Below, in pieces: positions 8,899 through 16,813 of a stretch of DNA of 64,000 nt. The translations under genes were made by a program, and so were the position numbers. The DNA is from Acidimicrobilacustris europaeus (GTDB taxonomy: Bacteria > Actinomycetota > Acidimicrobiia > Acidimicrobiales > Acidimicrobilacustridaceae). The notes under the pieces are model-generated. The model was given only the letters and a program-made list of their open reading frames with translations. It was not told the DNA's origin and did no database searches. Every line of letters begins with the position of its first letter. The stretch's first letter is position 1. The stretch lies in contig OZ239146.1 of NCBI GenBank assembly GCA_965194515.1, positions 1,302,001-1,366,000 of the forward strand, in the 5' to 3' direction.

Positions 8899-9687
8899 CT
8901 ATCGGCCGCCGGCCCCCGGCAGAGCCGTTGGTTGAGCAGATTCCTTCACCATGAAGCCGCTTCGGCCCTGAAGTTGGAAGGAATCGACCAAACCGAGGAT
9001 TCGACGTACCGCATCTTCGGTGCCGACACCGGAGGAATGAATATTCGAGACGAGGTTCCGCTGCGCATCGGTGTCGCCATTTCTGGGACGGTGGGCCATG
9101 TAGGCAGAAAGGCTTTCCGCAGTCGCAAGCCCGGGACGCTCCCCAATGAGCAGGATGACATTCTGCGCGTCAAGGGCCTCGCCGATGTCGTTCATGACCC
9201 CAACGCGGCAATAGCGGACAAAGAACGGACGACCTACCGACCAACCGCGAGCCGACGCGTGATCAATGAGCGGACCGAGTAGTGACGGGACCTGAGCGCG
9301 CACCGCCAGCGGGGAGAGACCGTCTCCAATCACGAACTGCACATCGACCCCGGACGGACAGTTCTCGCGCAAAGATTCAGCAACACCGACTGCAAGGCGA
9401 CGACCTTTGTCTGGCCGGGCCAAGTACTCCTCATGAGAGTCAACTTCAGTCGCAACCTCAAAAAGATCGAAGCGCTCGACAAGTTCATTCATCGGTGGCT
9501 CGGCAAGCGAGAGCGATGCTTCAAGAGCATCTTTCGCAAAAGCGTGATCGGCGCGGAGTTGCAGTTGCGTAGGGGTCCGATACGCCGTTCCGGTTCGACC
9601 AATGAACAAGCGTGCGGGTGTGACTTCAGAAACATTGTCGCCTGCGTCGACCGCCCGTTGGATCGGGCTGGGAAGGTTGTCGCTCAT
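8899..9687 (-). CDS. eutC: ethanolamine ammonia-lyase small subunit EutC
   Basis: The 262-residue small subunit of coenzyme B12-dependent ethanolamine ammonia-lyase, which with EutB converts ethanolamine to acetaldehyde and ammonia. Family hallmarks are the N-terminal PARLFIGRTGTAYRT region, QFVIGDGLSP and the B12-contacting stretch VGVMNDIGEALDAQ followed by LLIGERPGLATA. The length matches a minimal EutC without a microcompartment-targeting extension of clear type. The ATG overlaps the eutB stop as ATGA, so translation is coupled. No shell-protein, EutA reactivase or acetaldehyde dehydrogenase gene lies in the window. Confidence 0.93.
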   Translation of the reverse strand: MSDNLPSPIQRAVDAGDNVSEVTPARLFIGRTGTAYRTPTQLQLRADHAFAKDALEASLSLAEPPMNELVERFDLFEVATEVDSHEEYLARPDKGRRLAVGVAESLRENCPSGVDVQFVIGDGLSPLAVRAQVPSLLGPLIDHASARGWSVGRPFFVRYCRVGVMNDIGEALDAQNVILLIGERPGLATAESLSAYMAHRPRNGDTDAQRNLVSNIHSSGVGTEDAVRRILGLVDSFQLQGRSGFMVKESAQPTALPGAGGR

Positions 9688-11084
9688 AGACCCAACTCCT
9701 TCAAGGAATTGGTGAACGCCAGCAGCGAATCAGGACCAGTCGCCGCGAGTTCCGACAACTTCCCATCTTTATAAATTCCGGTTTGCTCAAGCCACTCTTC
9801 AAACTCGGGAGCGGGACGTGCCCCGACGAGTTCACGCACGCCAGCAGCATCGTGGTAGCTGGTGGACTGATAGTTGAGCATCACGTCATCAGAACCGGGC
9901 ACGCCCATCACGAAGTTGCAGCCTGCAGTAGCAAGAAGGACAAGCAGTTGATCGGTGGTGTCTTGGTTCGCTTCAACGTGATTCGTGTAGCAAATGTCGA
10001 TCCCCATCGGCAGGCCAAGCAATTTGCCCATGAAGTGGTCTTCCAAACCAGCGCGCATGATTTCCCGCTCGTTGGCGAGATATTCCGGCCCTATAAAACC
10101 GACGACGGAATTCACGAGGAACGGATCGAACGTGCGCGCCACTCCGTAGGCGCGCGCCTCGCAGGTGAGCTGATCGATCCCACCATGACCGTCGACCGAA
10201 AGCGCGGTGCCTTGACCAGTTTCGAAATACATGACGTTGTCGCCAATGAATTCGTCGCGGCCGGAATGTGAGGCCAAGACCGCCTCTCGCCCTTCAGCCA
10301 GCGCTTGCAACGTGACGCCGAACCCGGCATTGGTTGCTTCGGTGCCGCCAATACTCTGAAAGAGAAGGTCGACGGGAGCACCTCGTTCAAGTGCTGCCAG
10401 TTGGGTCGTGAAGTGAGCGAGCACACACGATTGTGTAGGAGCACCGACTGCGCTGATCAGATCGTGAAGTGCATGTTCGAGTGCGATGACGTTTTCGATG
10501 GAGTCGCCAGCTGGATTCACCCCGATGACTGCATCTCCACAACCGAACAACAGTCCATCGAGAGCCGAGAGCAATACGCCTGCAATGTCATCGGTTGGAT
10601 GATTGGGCTGAACCCGAACTCCGAGGACCCCGCGTTCACCCATTGTGTTTCGGCACTTTGTGACAGCTCGCAACGACGCCGCCGCAGTGATGAGATCTCG
10701 TGCGCTCATGATTCTGGCTACACCAGCAACCATCTCAGGTGTGAGCGCCCCCTTCAGCCCACGCTCCCATTCGGAAGCGAAGGATGAGGACAGCACGAGT
10801 TCACGAAGCTCTCCCACGGTGAGCGAACGAATCGCACCAAAGGCTCGATGATCAAGCGACGAGACAACTAGAGCGGTCACATCGTCTTCAATGAGCGGCT
10901 CATCAAGAAACGCATGTAGCGGAACTTCGGCCAGCGCCATCTTGGCTGCCACCCGTTCTCGTTCCGAACTCGCTGCGATTCCCGCCAGCCGATCGCCTGC
11001 TTTGGGTTCGTTTGCGCGCGCCAAGAGGTCATGAAGGTCTGCGAAGGCGAAAGTTTCGCCGCGCAACGTGACCGACCGCTTCAT
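9684..11084 (-). CDS. eutB: ethanolamine ammonia-lyase large subunit EutB
   Basis: The 466-residue catalytic TIM-barrel subunit of ethanolamine ammonia-lyase. Recognisable family segments are VTKCRNTMGERG, VGVNPAGDS, CVLAHFTTQL, FQSIGGTEATNAGFGV, MYFETGQGTALS, DQLTCEARAYGVAR and GIDICYTNHVEANQ. Adenosylcobalamin supplies the radical and the products are acetaldehyde and ammonia. The ATG at 11084 overlaps the upstream DUF885-like stop (ATGA) and the stop overlaps eutC. An in-frame extension to 11210 lacks family sequence and would overlap the neighbour. The order DUF885-like, eutB, eutC, mcl1, mcl2 suggests a single operon. Confidence 0.95.
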   Translation of the reverse strand: MKRSVTLRGETFAFADLHDLLARANEPKAGDRLAGIAASSERERVAAKMALAEVPLHAFLDEPLIEDDVTALVVSSLDHRAFGAIRSLTVGELRELVLSSSFASEWERGLKGALTPEMVAGVARIMSARDLITAAASLRAVTKCRNTMGERGVLGVRVQPNHPTDDIAGVLLSALDGLLFGCGDAVIGVNPAGDSIENVIALEHALHDLISAVGAPTQSCVLAHFTTQLAALERGAPVDLLFQSIGGTEATNAGFGVTLQALAEGREAVLASHSGRDEFIGDNVMYFETGQGTALSVDGHGGIDQLTCEARAYGVARTFDPFLVNSVVGFIGPEYLANEREIMRAGLEDHFMGKLLGLPMGIDICYTNHVEANQDTTDQLLVLLATAGCNFVMGVPGSDDVMLNYQSTSYHDAAGVRELVGARPAPEFEEWLEQTGIYKDGKLSELAATGPDSLLAFTNSLKELGL

Positions 11085-12286
11085 GCGCTCAACAGATCGC
11101 CAGGAACCACTTGTTCGGTTAGCAGTGTCGCGAACCGAGCAGGATCGCCACCGACCCAGTTGCGACAGAGCGGTAAGCCTTCGACGTAACACGAGATGTA
11201 CGCGCGCCATGTGGGTGAAGTCAGAAACTCAATTGCTTTCGTTGCACGAGCATGCGGAAGCAATCCCCAACGTTCGATGTAGGCAACAACATCATCGATG
11301 GCTGCGCCATCTTCATGCAGCAGCCATGCGGCATTGGCCCGAACGGCGTCCATCGATTCGCTCGCAACGCGAACAGCGTGAGCAATCTCTGGATCAAACT
11401 CGATGCCATTGCTTCGCAGGTGGTCGGCCACCACCAGATCAGGGGCCTCACCGGCGATGATTTCCAAAGCCAGATCGGCCAGACCTTCGGCGATCAGGCA
11501 CTGCGGCGTTCCCACGCAGAAGATTGATTCTTCTTGCCAACCCCGAGAGCGAACAAGCCCCGCTTCTTTGCGTGAGTGTTCGGTGTGGTGGCCGGGATAG
11601 GCCTCGTGCGCAACGAGATGTCCGATGCTGGTCGCGAGCACCGGTAGATCGGTGTTGATGGCCACGCGACTTTGCAGGTTTCCTTCGTAATAGTTGAAGC
11701 CAGACCACGGCTGATTCGTTGCGAGCTCCCATGCGATGTGTTCACCCTCGGGCAAACCGAACTGTCGCTGCGTTCGTTCGCGAAAGTCCTCTGCAATCGA
11801 TCGAAGTACCGCGTCAAGACGGTCAACCGGGATCGCTTGAGCTTCACGCCACGCAATGATTCGCTCGCGCACGGGTCCGGCGCCCGGCAGCACCGCATCA
11901 AGTCGCTCATGAGCCGCTGCAAATTGTTCTTCGTCGCGAAATGTGGGCCGAACCCCGTAACACCATTCAACTTCGTCGACGTAGGAGATCTCCTCCCCCG
12001 CCATCTTGCGAGCTGAGGTGTGCATGCCGGTCGCCTGTGCTCGCAACCATCGTCGTCGTGATGCGTCAAGGAGGTCGTCGTCGATTCCTGCATCAAGATC
12101 CACGATCAGCTGACGAGCAGCGGTAACGAGAATCTCTGGGGCGAGCGTCGGCTCACCGGCGACTCGATCGGCAATCACGACTGGGCCGTAATAGGCATCG
12201 ACGAAACCATCGATGTGGCGACCCATTCGAAGCCCAAGTTCGAGATAGCGATCGACGATCGGCGAATCAGTGATCGGCGCGCTCAT
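11081..12286 (-). CDS. DUF885-like putative metallopeptidase
   Basis: A 401-residue mostly helical protein with HEAYPGHHTEH at 227-237, a zinc-binding motif resembling the HExxPGHH of DUF885 proteins and related helical peptidases. EGLADLALE further on supplies a possible third ligand Glu. No signal peptide is visible, so it should act in the cytosol. It is the first gene of a tight unit, and its stop overlaps the eutB start by 4 nt. A link to ethanolamine use, or simple shared transcription, cannot be distinguished. The ATG at 12286 starts the conserved sequence (IVDRYLELGLRMGRHIDG). Confidence 0.7.
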   Translation of the reverse strand: MSAPITDSPIVDRYLELGLRMGRHIDGFVDAYYGPVVIADRVAGEPTLAPEILVTAARQLIVDLDAGIDDDLLDASRRRWLRAQATGMHTSARKMAGEEISYVDEVEWCYGVRPTFRDEEQFAAAHERLDAVLPGAGPVRERIIAWREAQAIPVDRLDAVLRSIAEDFRERTQRQFGLPEGEHIAWELATNQPWSGFNYYEGNLQSRVAINTDLPVLATSIGHLVAHEAYPGHHTEHSRKEAGLVRSRGWQEESIFCVGTPQCLIAEGLADLALEIIAGEAPDLVVADHLRSNGIEFDPEIAHAVRVASESMDAVRANAAWLLHEDGAAIDDVVAYIERWGLLPHARATKAIEFLTSPTWRAYISCYVEGLPLCRNWVGGDPARFATLLTEQVVPGDLLSA

Positions 12287-12307
12287 GACCGAAACCCTAC
12301 CGGCGAG

Positions 12308-13108
12308 CTAGATGACGTCGCCCTTAAACAGCTCGGTTGCGATCGGACAATCGGTTCGTCGCAATGCATCAGCAATGCTGAGTGGACCAGTAGGGCCCAC
12401 GATCCTGTCAAGCATGGAAAGGGGTACGACCTCGTCGTCGGCATCCCAGGGTTCGTCGGGGATGATCCGCTCACGGACTGGCTCCCACATTTTTTGCGGA
12501 AGGAATCGCCCAACTCCGGCAACAGCCCACACCGGAACCTCGTGTGCTTTCGCTACCGAGGCCGCGGCCAGCGAGCCGGAGACCCCAAGCCATTCGGTTG
12601 GGGCAACGACCGAAGCTTCGAGCAACACCAGATCAGCGTCGGCAACAGCTGCGCCTAGTCCCGCCAATGGAACATCGAGTGCGTTCACATCGGCGTCAAC
12701 CAGTTGCATCACCAAGCCCCCACCCTCTTGATGCACATCGACGACCAGTACTTCAAGGTCGCCGCGGCGAGGAAGCGCAGCACCAATCAACTCGGGCCAG
12801 CCCAAGACAACAATCGTGGCTTCATCAGGAAGACAGTGCGCGAGCTCCACCGATGTGCGGTCGCCTTCGAGTTCTTCGAGCGCAGCGCGGATTTCCGCAT
12901 ATGGATCGCCTGCGCATAAAACTCGCGCACACAGCCACACCAACGGCGCAGACCCTGGTTGACGCTGCACCATGCGTCGACACGCCGTGACGAGTCCTTG
13001 CGGATCGCTGGCGAAACTTGCAAGCGCACGCGCCGTTTCAGAAACGATCACACTTTGGGGATAGCCCGTGGCCCGAGCCACGTAGCGGAGTCGTTCAACG
13101 GGGTGCAT
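12308..13108 (-). CDS. IF-2B (eIF2B alpha/beta/delta)-like protein
   Basis: A 266-residue protein with a helical N-terminal half and a C-terminal Rossmann-like half. The segment DLVLLEASVVAPTEWLGVSGSLAAASVAKAHEVPVWAVAGV resembles the eIF2B/methylthioribose-1-phosphate isomerase superfamily core, where a similar loop binds a sugar phosphate. Overall similarity is weak: the canonical isomerase Cys/Asp pair is not evident, so I would not assign the methionine-salvage step. It might be a sugar-phosphate isomerase or a regulatory relative. It lies 21 nt upstream of the DUF885-like gene on the same strand. Confidence 0.55.
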   Translation of the reverse strand: MHPVERLRYVARATGYPQSVIVSETARALASFASDPQGLVTACRRMVQRQPGSAPLVWLCARVLCAGDPYAEIRAALEELEGDRTSVELAHCLPDEATIVVLGWPELIGAALPRRGDLEVLVVDVHQEGGGLVMQLVDADVNALDVPLAGLGAAVADADLVLLEASVVAPTEWLGVSGSLAAASVAKAHEVPVWAVAGVGRFLPQKMWEPVRERIIPDEPWDADDEVVPLSMLDRIVGPTGPLSIADALRRTDCPIATELFKGDVI

Positions 13109-13133
13109 CAGAGCAGCACCCTACCGAGATGCC

Positions 13134-13589
13134 TTAGAGGCTTGGCAGTCCTGGCTTGAAGATCATGAGATACAGCATCACGACGAGGATGAGATGGCTG
13201 ATGCCGGTAGCCATCATGATGCGGCCACGAGCAGCGGCGTCTCCGTCGCGGAAGGCCTTGATGGCCGGACGAGCAACAAAGAACAACAGAGCCAAAAGAA
13301 CGACCCACAACACCGCAGCGATGGACAACCACGCCTGAGACATCTTGTAGTACTTCTCGCTCATCCCGGCGAGGCCGAAACCCAAGATTCCGGCAAGGCC
13401 GATACCCGGGAGCGAGAAGCGAAGGATGGAGACCTCAAGACCGTCGGCAGCAGCTTTGTCGCCAGCGGCGGTGAGGCGAATCATCACGGGGGTAAGCCAC
13501 AACGGCGCAAAGCCCACGATGACGGTGAGAACGTGGAGTAGGAGAACGATGTGGTAGCCGGTGCCAGTAAGTGCTTCGGGGATGAACAT
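13134..13589 (-). CDS. DUF2269-like integral membrane protein
   Basis: A 151-residue membrane protein with four hydrophobic segments, at about residues 10-35 (IVLLLHVLTVIVGFAPLWL), 56-75, 86-108 and 125-147. The start LHVLTVIVGFAPL is like the first helix of DUF2269 proteins, whose function is unknown. ATG 13589 is preceded by AGGAGT at good spacing; the frame is open further upstream but without family sequence. It lies 25 nt before the IF-2B-like gene and is divergent from the thioredoxin-like gene. Confidence 0.7.
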   Translation of the reverse strand: MFIPEALTGTGYHIVLLLHVLTVIVGFAPLWLTPVMIRLTAAGDKAAADGLEVSILRFSLPGIGLAGILGFGLAGMSEKYYKMSQAWLSIAAVLWVVLLALLFFVARPAIKAFRDGDAAARGRIMMATGISHLILVVMLYLMIFKPGLPSL

Positions 13590-13666
13590 GGTGACTCCTG
13601 AAAAAGTTCTCGGGCACGCCGCCCGTGTGCGGTCCACCCAACCTACTCGCGCTACCTTCTGAGACT

Positions 13667-14155
13667 GTGACTACCGATGTGCAGGCCGCTGTGGAACTGA
13701 ACCCCCTGACCGGCGAAGGCCGTCCGATCTCAGAATGGACCACCAACTTCCATTTGGCGATCGTGGTTCTCGACCCGTACACCAACGAAAGTTCCTGGAT
13801 TCTCAAGACCGCCCTTCGGATCCTTCGAAACTATTCCGAGGCCGATGTGCGCATCGCCCTTCTCGTGACGGCTCCCGAAGCCGAGGTTCGCGAGTACGTC
13901 GGGCCGCTCGCTTCCGAGATCTTGATCTTCGCCGATCCCCAACGAACTGCTGCGAAGGCCTTTGGCCTCGACACGCTTCCGGCCTTCGTGCACATCAACC
14001 AGGCCCATCAGGTTGAGTCTTCGGCTCAAGGATGGAACCCGGCCGAATGGGCCGCCGTGGCAGCAAACTTGTCTGCGCGTATGGACTGGACAGTTCCGCA
14101 GATTCCAGAAAATGGCGATCCATCACCATTCGCAGGATCGCCCCTCAGCGTCTAG
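13667..14155 (+). CDS. hypothetical protein, thioredoxin-like fold suspected
   Basis: A protein of about 162 residues. The pattern FHLAIVVLDPY, DVRIALLVTAP, EILIFADPQRTAAKAFGLDTLPAFVHINQAHQV and a C-terminal W-x-AVAANL helix resembles the second half of a thioredoxin/TlpA-like domain with a cis-proline (LPAF). No CxxC pair is present, so it would not be a disulfide reductase. Its function is unknown. A GTG start at 13667 gives VTTDVQAAV; the first ATG in frame lies upstream at 13625 and has no better ribosome site, so the start is uncertain. It converges on the binding lipoprotein gene with a 1-nt gap. Confidence 0.55.
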   Translation: MTTDVQAAVELNPLTGEGRPISEWTTNFHLAIVVLDPYTNESSWILKTALRILRNYSEADVRIALLVTAPEAEVREYVGPLASEILIFADPQRTAAKAFGLDTLPAFVHINQAHQVESSAQGWNPAEWAAVAANLSARMDWTVPQIPENGDPSPFAGSPLSV

Positions 14156-14156
14156 T

Positions 14157-15806
14157 TCAGCGAGCGAGCCACATCTGCGCGAGCGACACCGTTGCGTCGT
14201 CCTGACCCAGGCCCACAGCGCCCGAGCCGCTTGACCAGTTCGTAACGTCACGCAATTTCGGCGTGGTCACGACAACTTCTCGTACCTGCACGAGGAACAA
14301 ATACGGAATATCGATGGCGACCTGTTCCTGAATAGTTCCGTAATCATCAACCTGACGCGTCACATCGGCGGTCGTACGGGCATCGAGGAACGACTTTGTT
14401 ACGAGCGGACTGATGTACCGGGTTGGGTTGCCACTCACGACAGATTGTTGCGCGGGTATTCCACGGAACAGTGGTTCGTAGGCGTCGGGGTGAGAGGAAT
14501 CAAATCCAACTTGCAAGATTGCTTGGAACTGGCCCAAGACGGCTGCGAGGGAAAGCATCGGGGGGTCGACAAGATCAATTGTCATGTCGATTCCTGCCTC
14601 TGCAAGTTGACCGCGCCAAAGTGACGCCACGCGCTCAAGGGTGGTGCCGGGCGCCACAAGGAGGCGAAACGTCAACGGCACACCCGTCTCCTCCGTGTAC
14701 TCCTCAACCAGCTTCTTCGCACTTTCAAGGTCACGCCCGGAACGTGAATGATCGACGAACCATGGAGAGGTGTCGCTCACCATGCCTCGCGCAATCGAAC
14801 CCTGCCCAGCGAACGCCTTCGAAAGGATCTCGGCACGATCAGTTGCGAGCGCAACCGCACGACGGGCCGTGATCCGATCAAACGGGGCTCGACCAGTTTC
14901 GAAGGCAATGTTCACCTTCGGTCGTTCAGCATTTCGATCATCATGGATCGTGATTTTGCCTTCACGATCTTGAACGGCTTCGAGTCGCTGCAACTGCCTG
15001 GGCTCGTCGATCGCCACCATCCCGACTTTGCCTTCGAGCACAGCGGTCACTCGATCCGCGGCTTCGGGAATCGGAAGGAAGCGAACTGCGTCGAGATGTG
15101 GCAGGCCTTTCTTCCAGTAGGTCGAGTTCTTCAAAACAATCGTGGTACCCGCTTCATCAACGCCGAACCATACGAAGGGGCCGGTACCGATGGGACGCGG
15201 ATCAAAACCAAGGAGCGTGCTCGGGGCAGCAATCGTCCCCAATCGCGTAGTCAGCAATTGTGGGAATGCCGACCACGGAGTGAACATCGAAACAACGACG
15301 GTTTGAGCGTCAGGAGTCGTTATCGCGGAGATCGGTGCCAAGAGATCGGTGTTCGAGGGATCTGCCTGTTGGGCACGCAAATTGAACGCAACGATTTCGG
15401 AGGTAAGAGGAGATCCGTCGCTGAAGATCACGCCCTCGCGCACCACCAACGTCCACGACGTGAAGTTCGAATTCGCCGATGCTTTCGAAAGCAGTTCCGG
15501 TACAGGTTGATCGTTGGAATCGCGAACCATCAATCGGTCGTAGACGGCTCGAGCAGCTTGCAGTTCGTCGGTCGTCCACGGTCCTGAGTTCGGCGCCCAC
15601 TTCGAAGGGGCCGCGGCAACCGCGATATCCAGCGTGCCCCCATCAACCGGTCCAGACGGAGTCGCAATCGTGGAATTGGTGGATTCGGTCGTCGTCGGAC
15701 TCGCGTTCGATCCTGAGCAACCGGCAACAGCGAGGACAGCCATCGACACCGCGAGAACCGCGGTGAGACGTGCCGTGCGAACGAAGGTGGAACGGGGGGC
15801 GTTCAA
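14157..15806 (-). CDS. ABC transporter substrate-binding lipoprotein, family 5
   Basis: A 549-residue secreted lipoprotein. The signal peptide ends in the lipobox VAGC (Cys29), followed by a Ser/Thr-rich linker and an SBP_bac_5 domain: TDELQAARAVYDRLMVRD, WTLVVREGVIFSDGSPL and IGTGPFVW are typical of peptide/nickel-type (OppA/DppA) binding proteins. It would bind oligopeptides or similar solutes at the membrane face and pass them to an ABC permease. No permease or ATPase genes accompany it here, so it is an orphan. The start is a TTG at 15806, the only start codon giving the full signal peptide. Confidence 0.85.
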   Translation of the reverse strand: MNAPRSTFVRTARLTAVLAVSMAVLAVAGCSGSNASPTTTESTNSTIATPSGPVDGGTLDIAVAAAPSKWAPNSGPWTTDELQAARAVYDRLMVRDSNDQPVPELLSKASANSNFTSWTLVVREGVIFSDGSPLTSEIVAFNLRAQQADPSNTDLLAPISAITTPDAQTVVVSMFTPWSAFPQLLTTRLGTIAAPSTLLGFDPRPIGTGPFVWFGVDEAGTTIVLKNSTYWKKGLPHLDAVRFLPIPEAADRVTAVLEGKVGMVAIDEPRQLQRLEAVQDREGKITIHDDRNAERPKVNIAFETGRAPFDRITARRAVALATDRAEILSKAFAGQGSIARGMVSDTSPWFVDHSRSGRDLESAKKLVEEYTEETGVPLTFRLLVAPGTTLERVASLWRGQLAEAGIDMTIDLVDPPMLSLAAVLGQFQAILQVGFDSSHPDAYEPLFRGIPAQQSVVSGNPTRYISPLVTKSFLDARTTADVTRQVDDYGTIQEQVAIDIPYLFLVQVREVVVTTPKLRDVTNWSSGSGAVGLGQDDATVSLAQMWLAR

Positions 15807-15896
15807 GAACTACGACTGTACGCGGCCAAGCACACCCACAGCGGTCGCTCGACCCGAGACCCGTTCATTTCACGAAAGAGGTGCAAGGATCATCAC

Positions 15897-16802
15897 ATGA
15901 GCGGCGCCATGAAAGTGCGAGTTGGTATCGGCCTCGGCACCCTGTCCGGTGCTGCAGACCCCATTCGATTCAACGCAATCGTTGATCGATGCGAAACACT
16001 TGGGTTCGATTCGCTCTGGATGTCTGAGCGAATTGGGGCCGAGACTCCCGACCCAATGATTGCGCTGGCCATCGCCGCAGGTCGCACGACGCGAATGAAG
16101 CTCGGGACTTCCGTCCTCGTGCTCCCTGGTCGCAACCCCGTGATTTTGGCAAAAGAGATGGCAACCCTTGATGTCCTTTCCGGGGGACGCTTCCTTCCTG
16201 CGGTTGGACTCGGCGCGGTTGATCCACCCGAGCAGCGTGCGTTCGGCGTCGAGCGCGACGAACGTGGACGACGTCACGACGAAGCACTCGCCCTCATGCG
16301 CGCATGTTGGACCGGCGAAGTCATTTCGCACCACGGAGAATTTTTCTCCGTTGACGATGTTCAGGTATTGCCCAGACCCACACAATCGCAACTCGATGTT
16401 TGGCTTGGGGGAATCGCCCCGAGCGAACTTCGTCGCGTTGGTCGAGTCGGCGACGGATGGCTGCCATCGTTCTGTTCACCCGCCGACGTTGCGGAATCAA
16501 TTCCTGTCATCGAGGCCGCGGCGAGTGAGTCCGGCCGCACCATGGACCCCGAGCATTACGGCGCGCTTATCTCCTATTCAGACGGCCCCCTCCCCCAGCG
16601 ATTTGTCGACGTCATCGAACGCCGCCGCCCAGGACTCGACCCGCGCTCGGTCATACCAACGCGCGAGAAACTTCCGTCGCTCTTAGGCGAGTTCATCGAT
16701 GCCGGAGCATCAAAGTTCGTGATCATTCCCCTCGTCGGCGACGCCGACCCCGACGCCGAACTCGGCGCGCTCGCCGACGAACTACTGCCGCTCGAAACGT
16801 GA
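15897..16802 (+). CDS. LLM-class (F420-type) oxidoreductase
   Basis: A 301-residue luciferase-like monooxygenase-fold protein (TIM barrel). VGIGLGTLSGAADP, GFDSLWMSERIGAETPDPM, TRMKLGTSVLVLPGRNPVILAKEMATLDVLSGGR and VWLGGIAPSELRRVGRVGDGWLPS are the usual LLM blocks. Most actinobacterial members use coenzyme F420 for hydride transfer, but FMN use cannot be excluded; the substrate is unknown. AAGGATC lies before ATG 15897. ATG 15909 (MKVRVG) is an alternative start. It is divergent from the binding lipoprotein, with a 90-bp gap. Confidence 0.82.
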   Translation: MSGAMKVRVGIGLGTLSGAADPIRFNAIVDRCETLGFDSLWMSERIGAETPDPMIALAIAAGRTTRMKLGTSVLVLPGRNPVILAKEMATLDVLSGGRFLPAVGLGAVDPPEQRAFGVERDERGRRHDEALALMRACWTGEVISHHGEFFSVDDVQVLPRPTQSQLDVWLGGIAPSELRRVGRVGDGWLPSFCSPADVAESIPVIEAAASESGRTMDPEHYGALISYSDGPLPQRFVDVIERRRPGLDPRSVIPTREKLPSLLGEFIDAGASKFVIIPLVGDADPDAELGALADELLPLET

Positions 16803-16813
16803 CGCGCAGAACA

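Noticed and set aside
7777..9282. Plus-strand open frame of 501 codons across mcl1, mcl2 and eutC
   Set aside because: It is antisense to three genes with strong family motifs and shows no motif itself.
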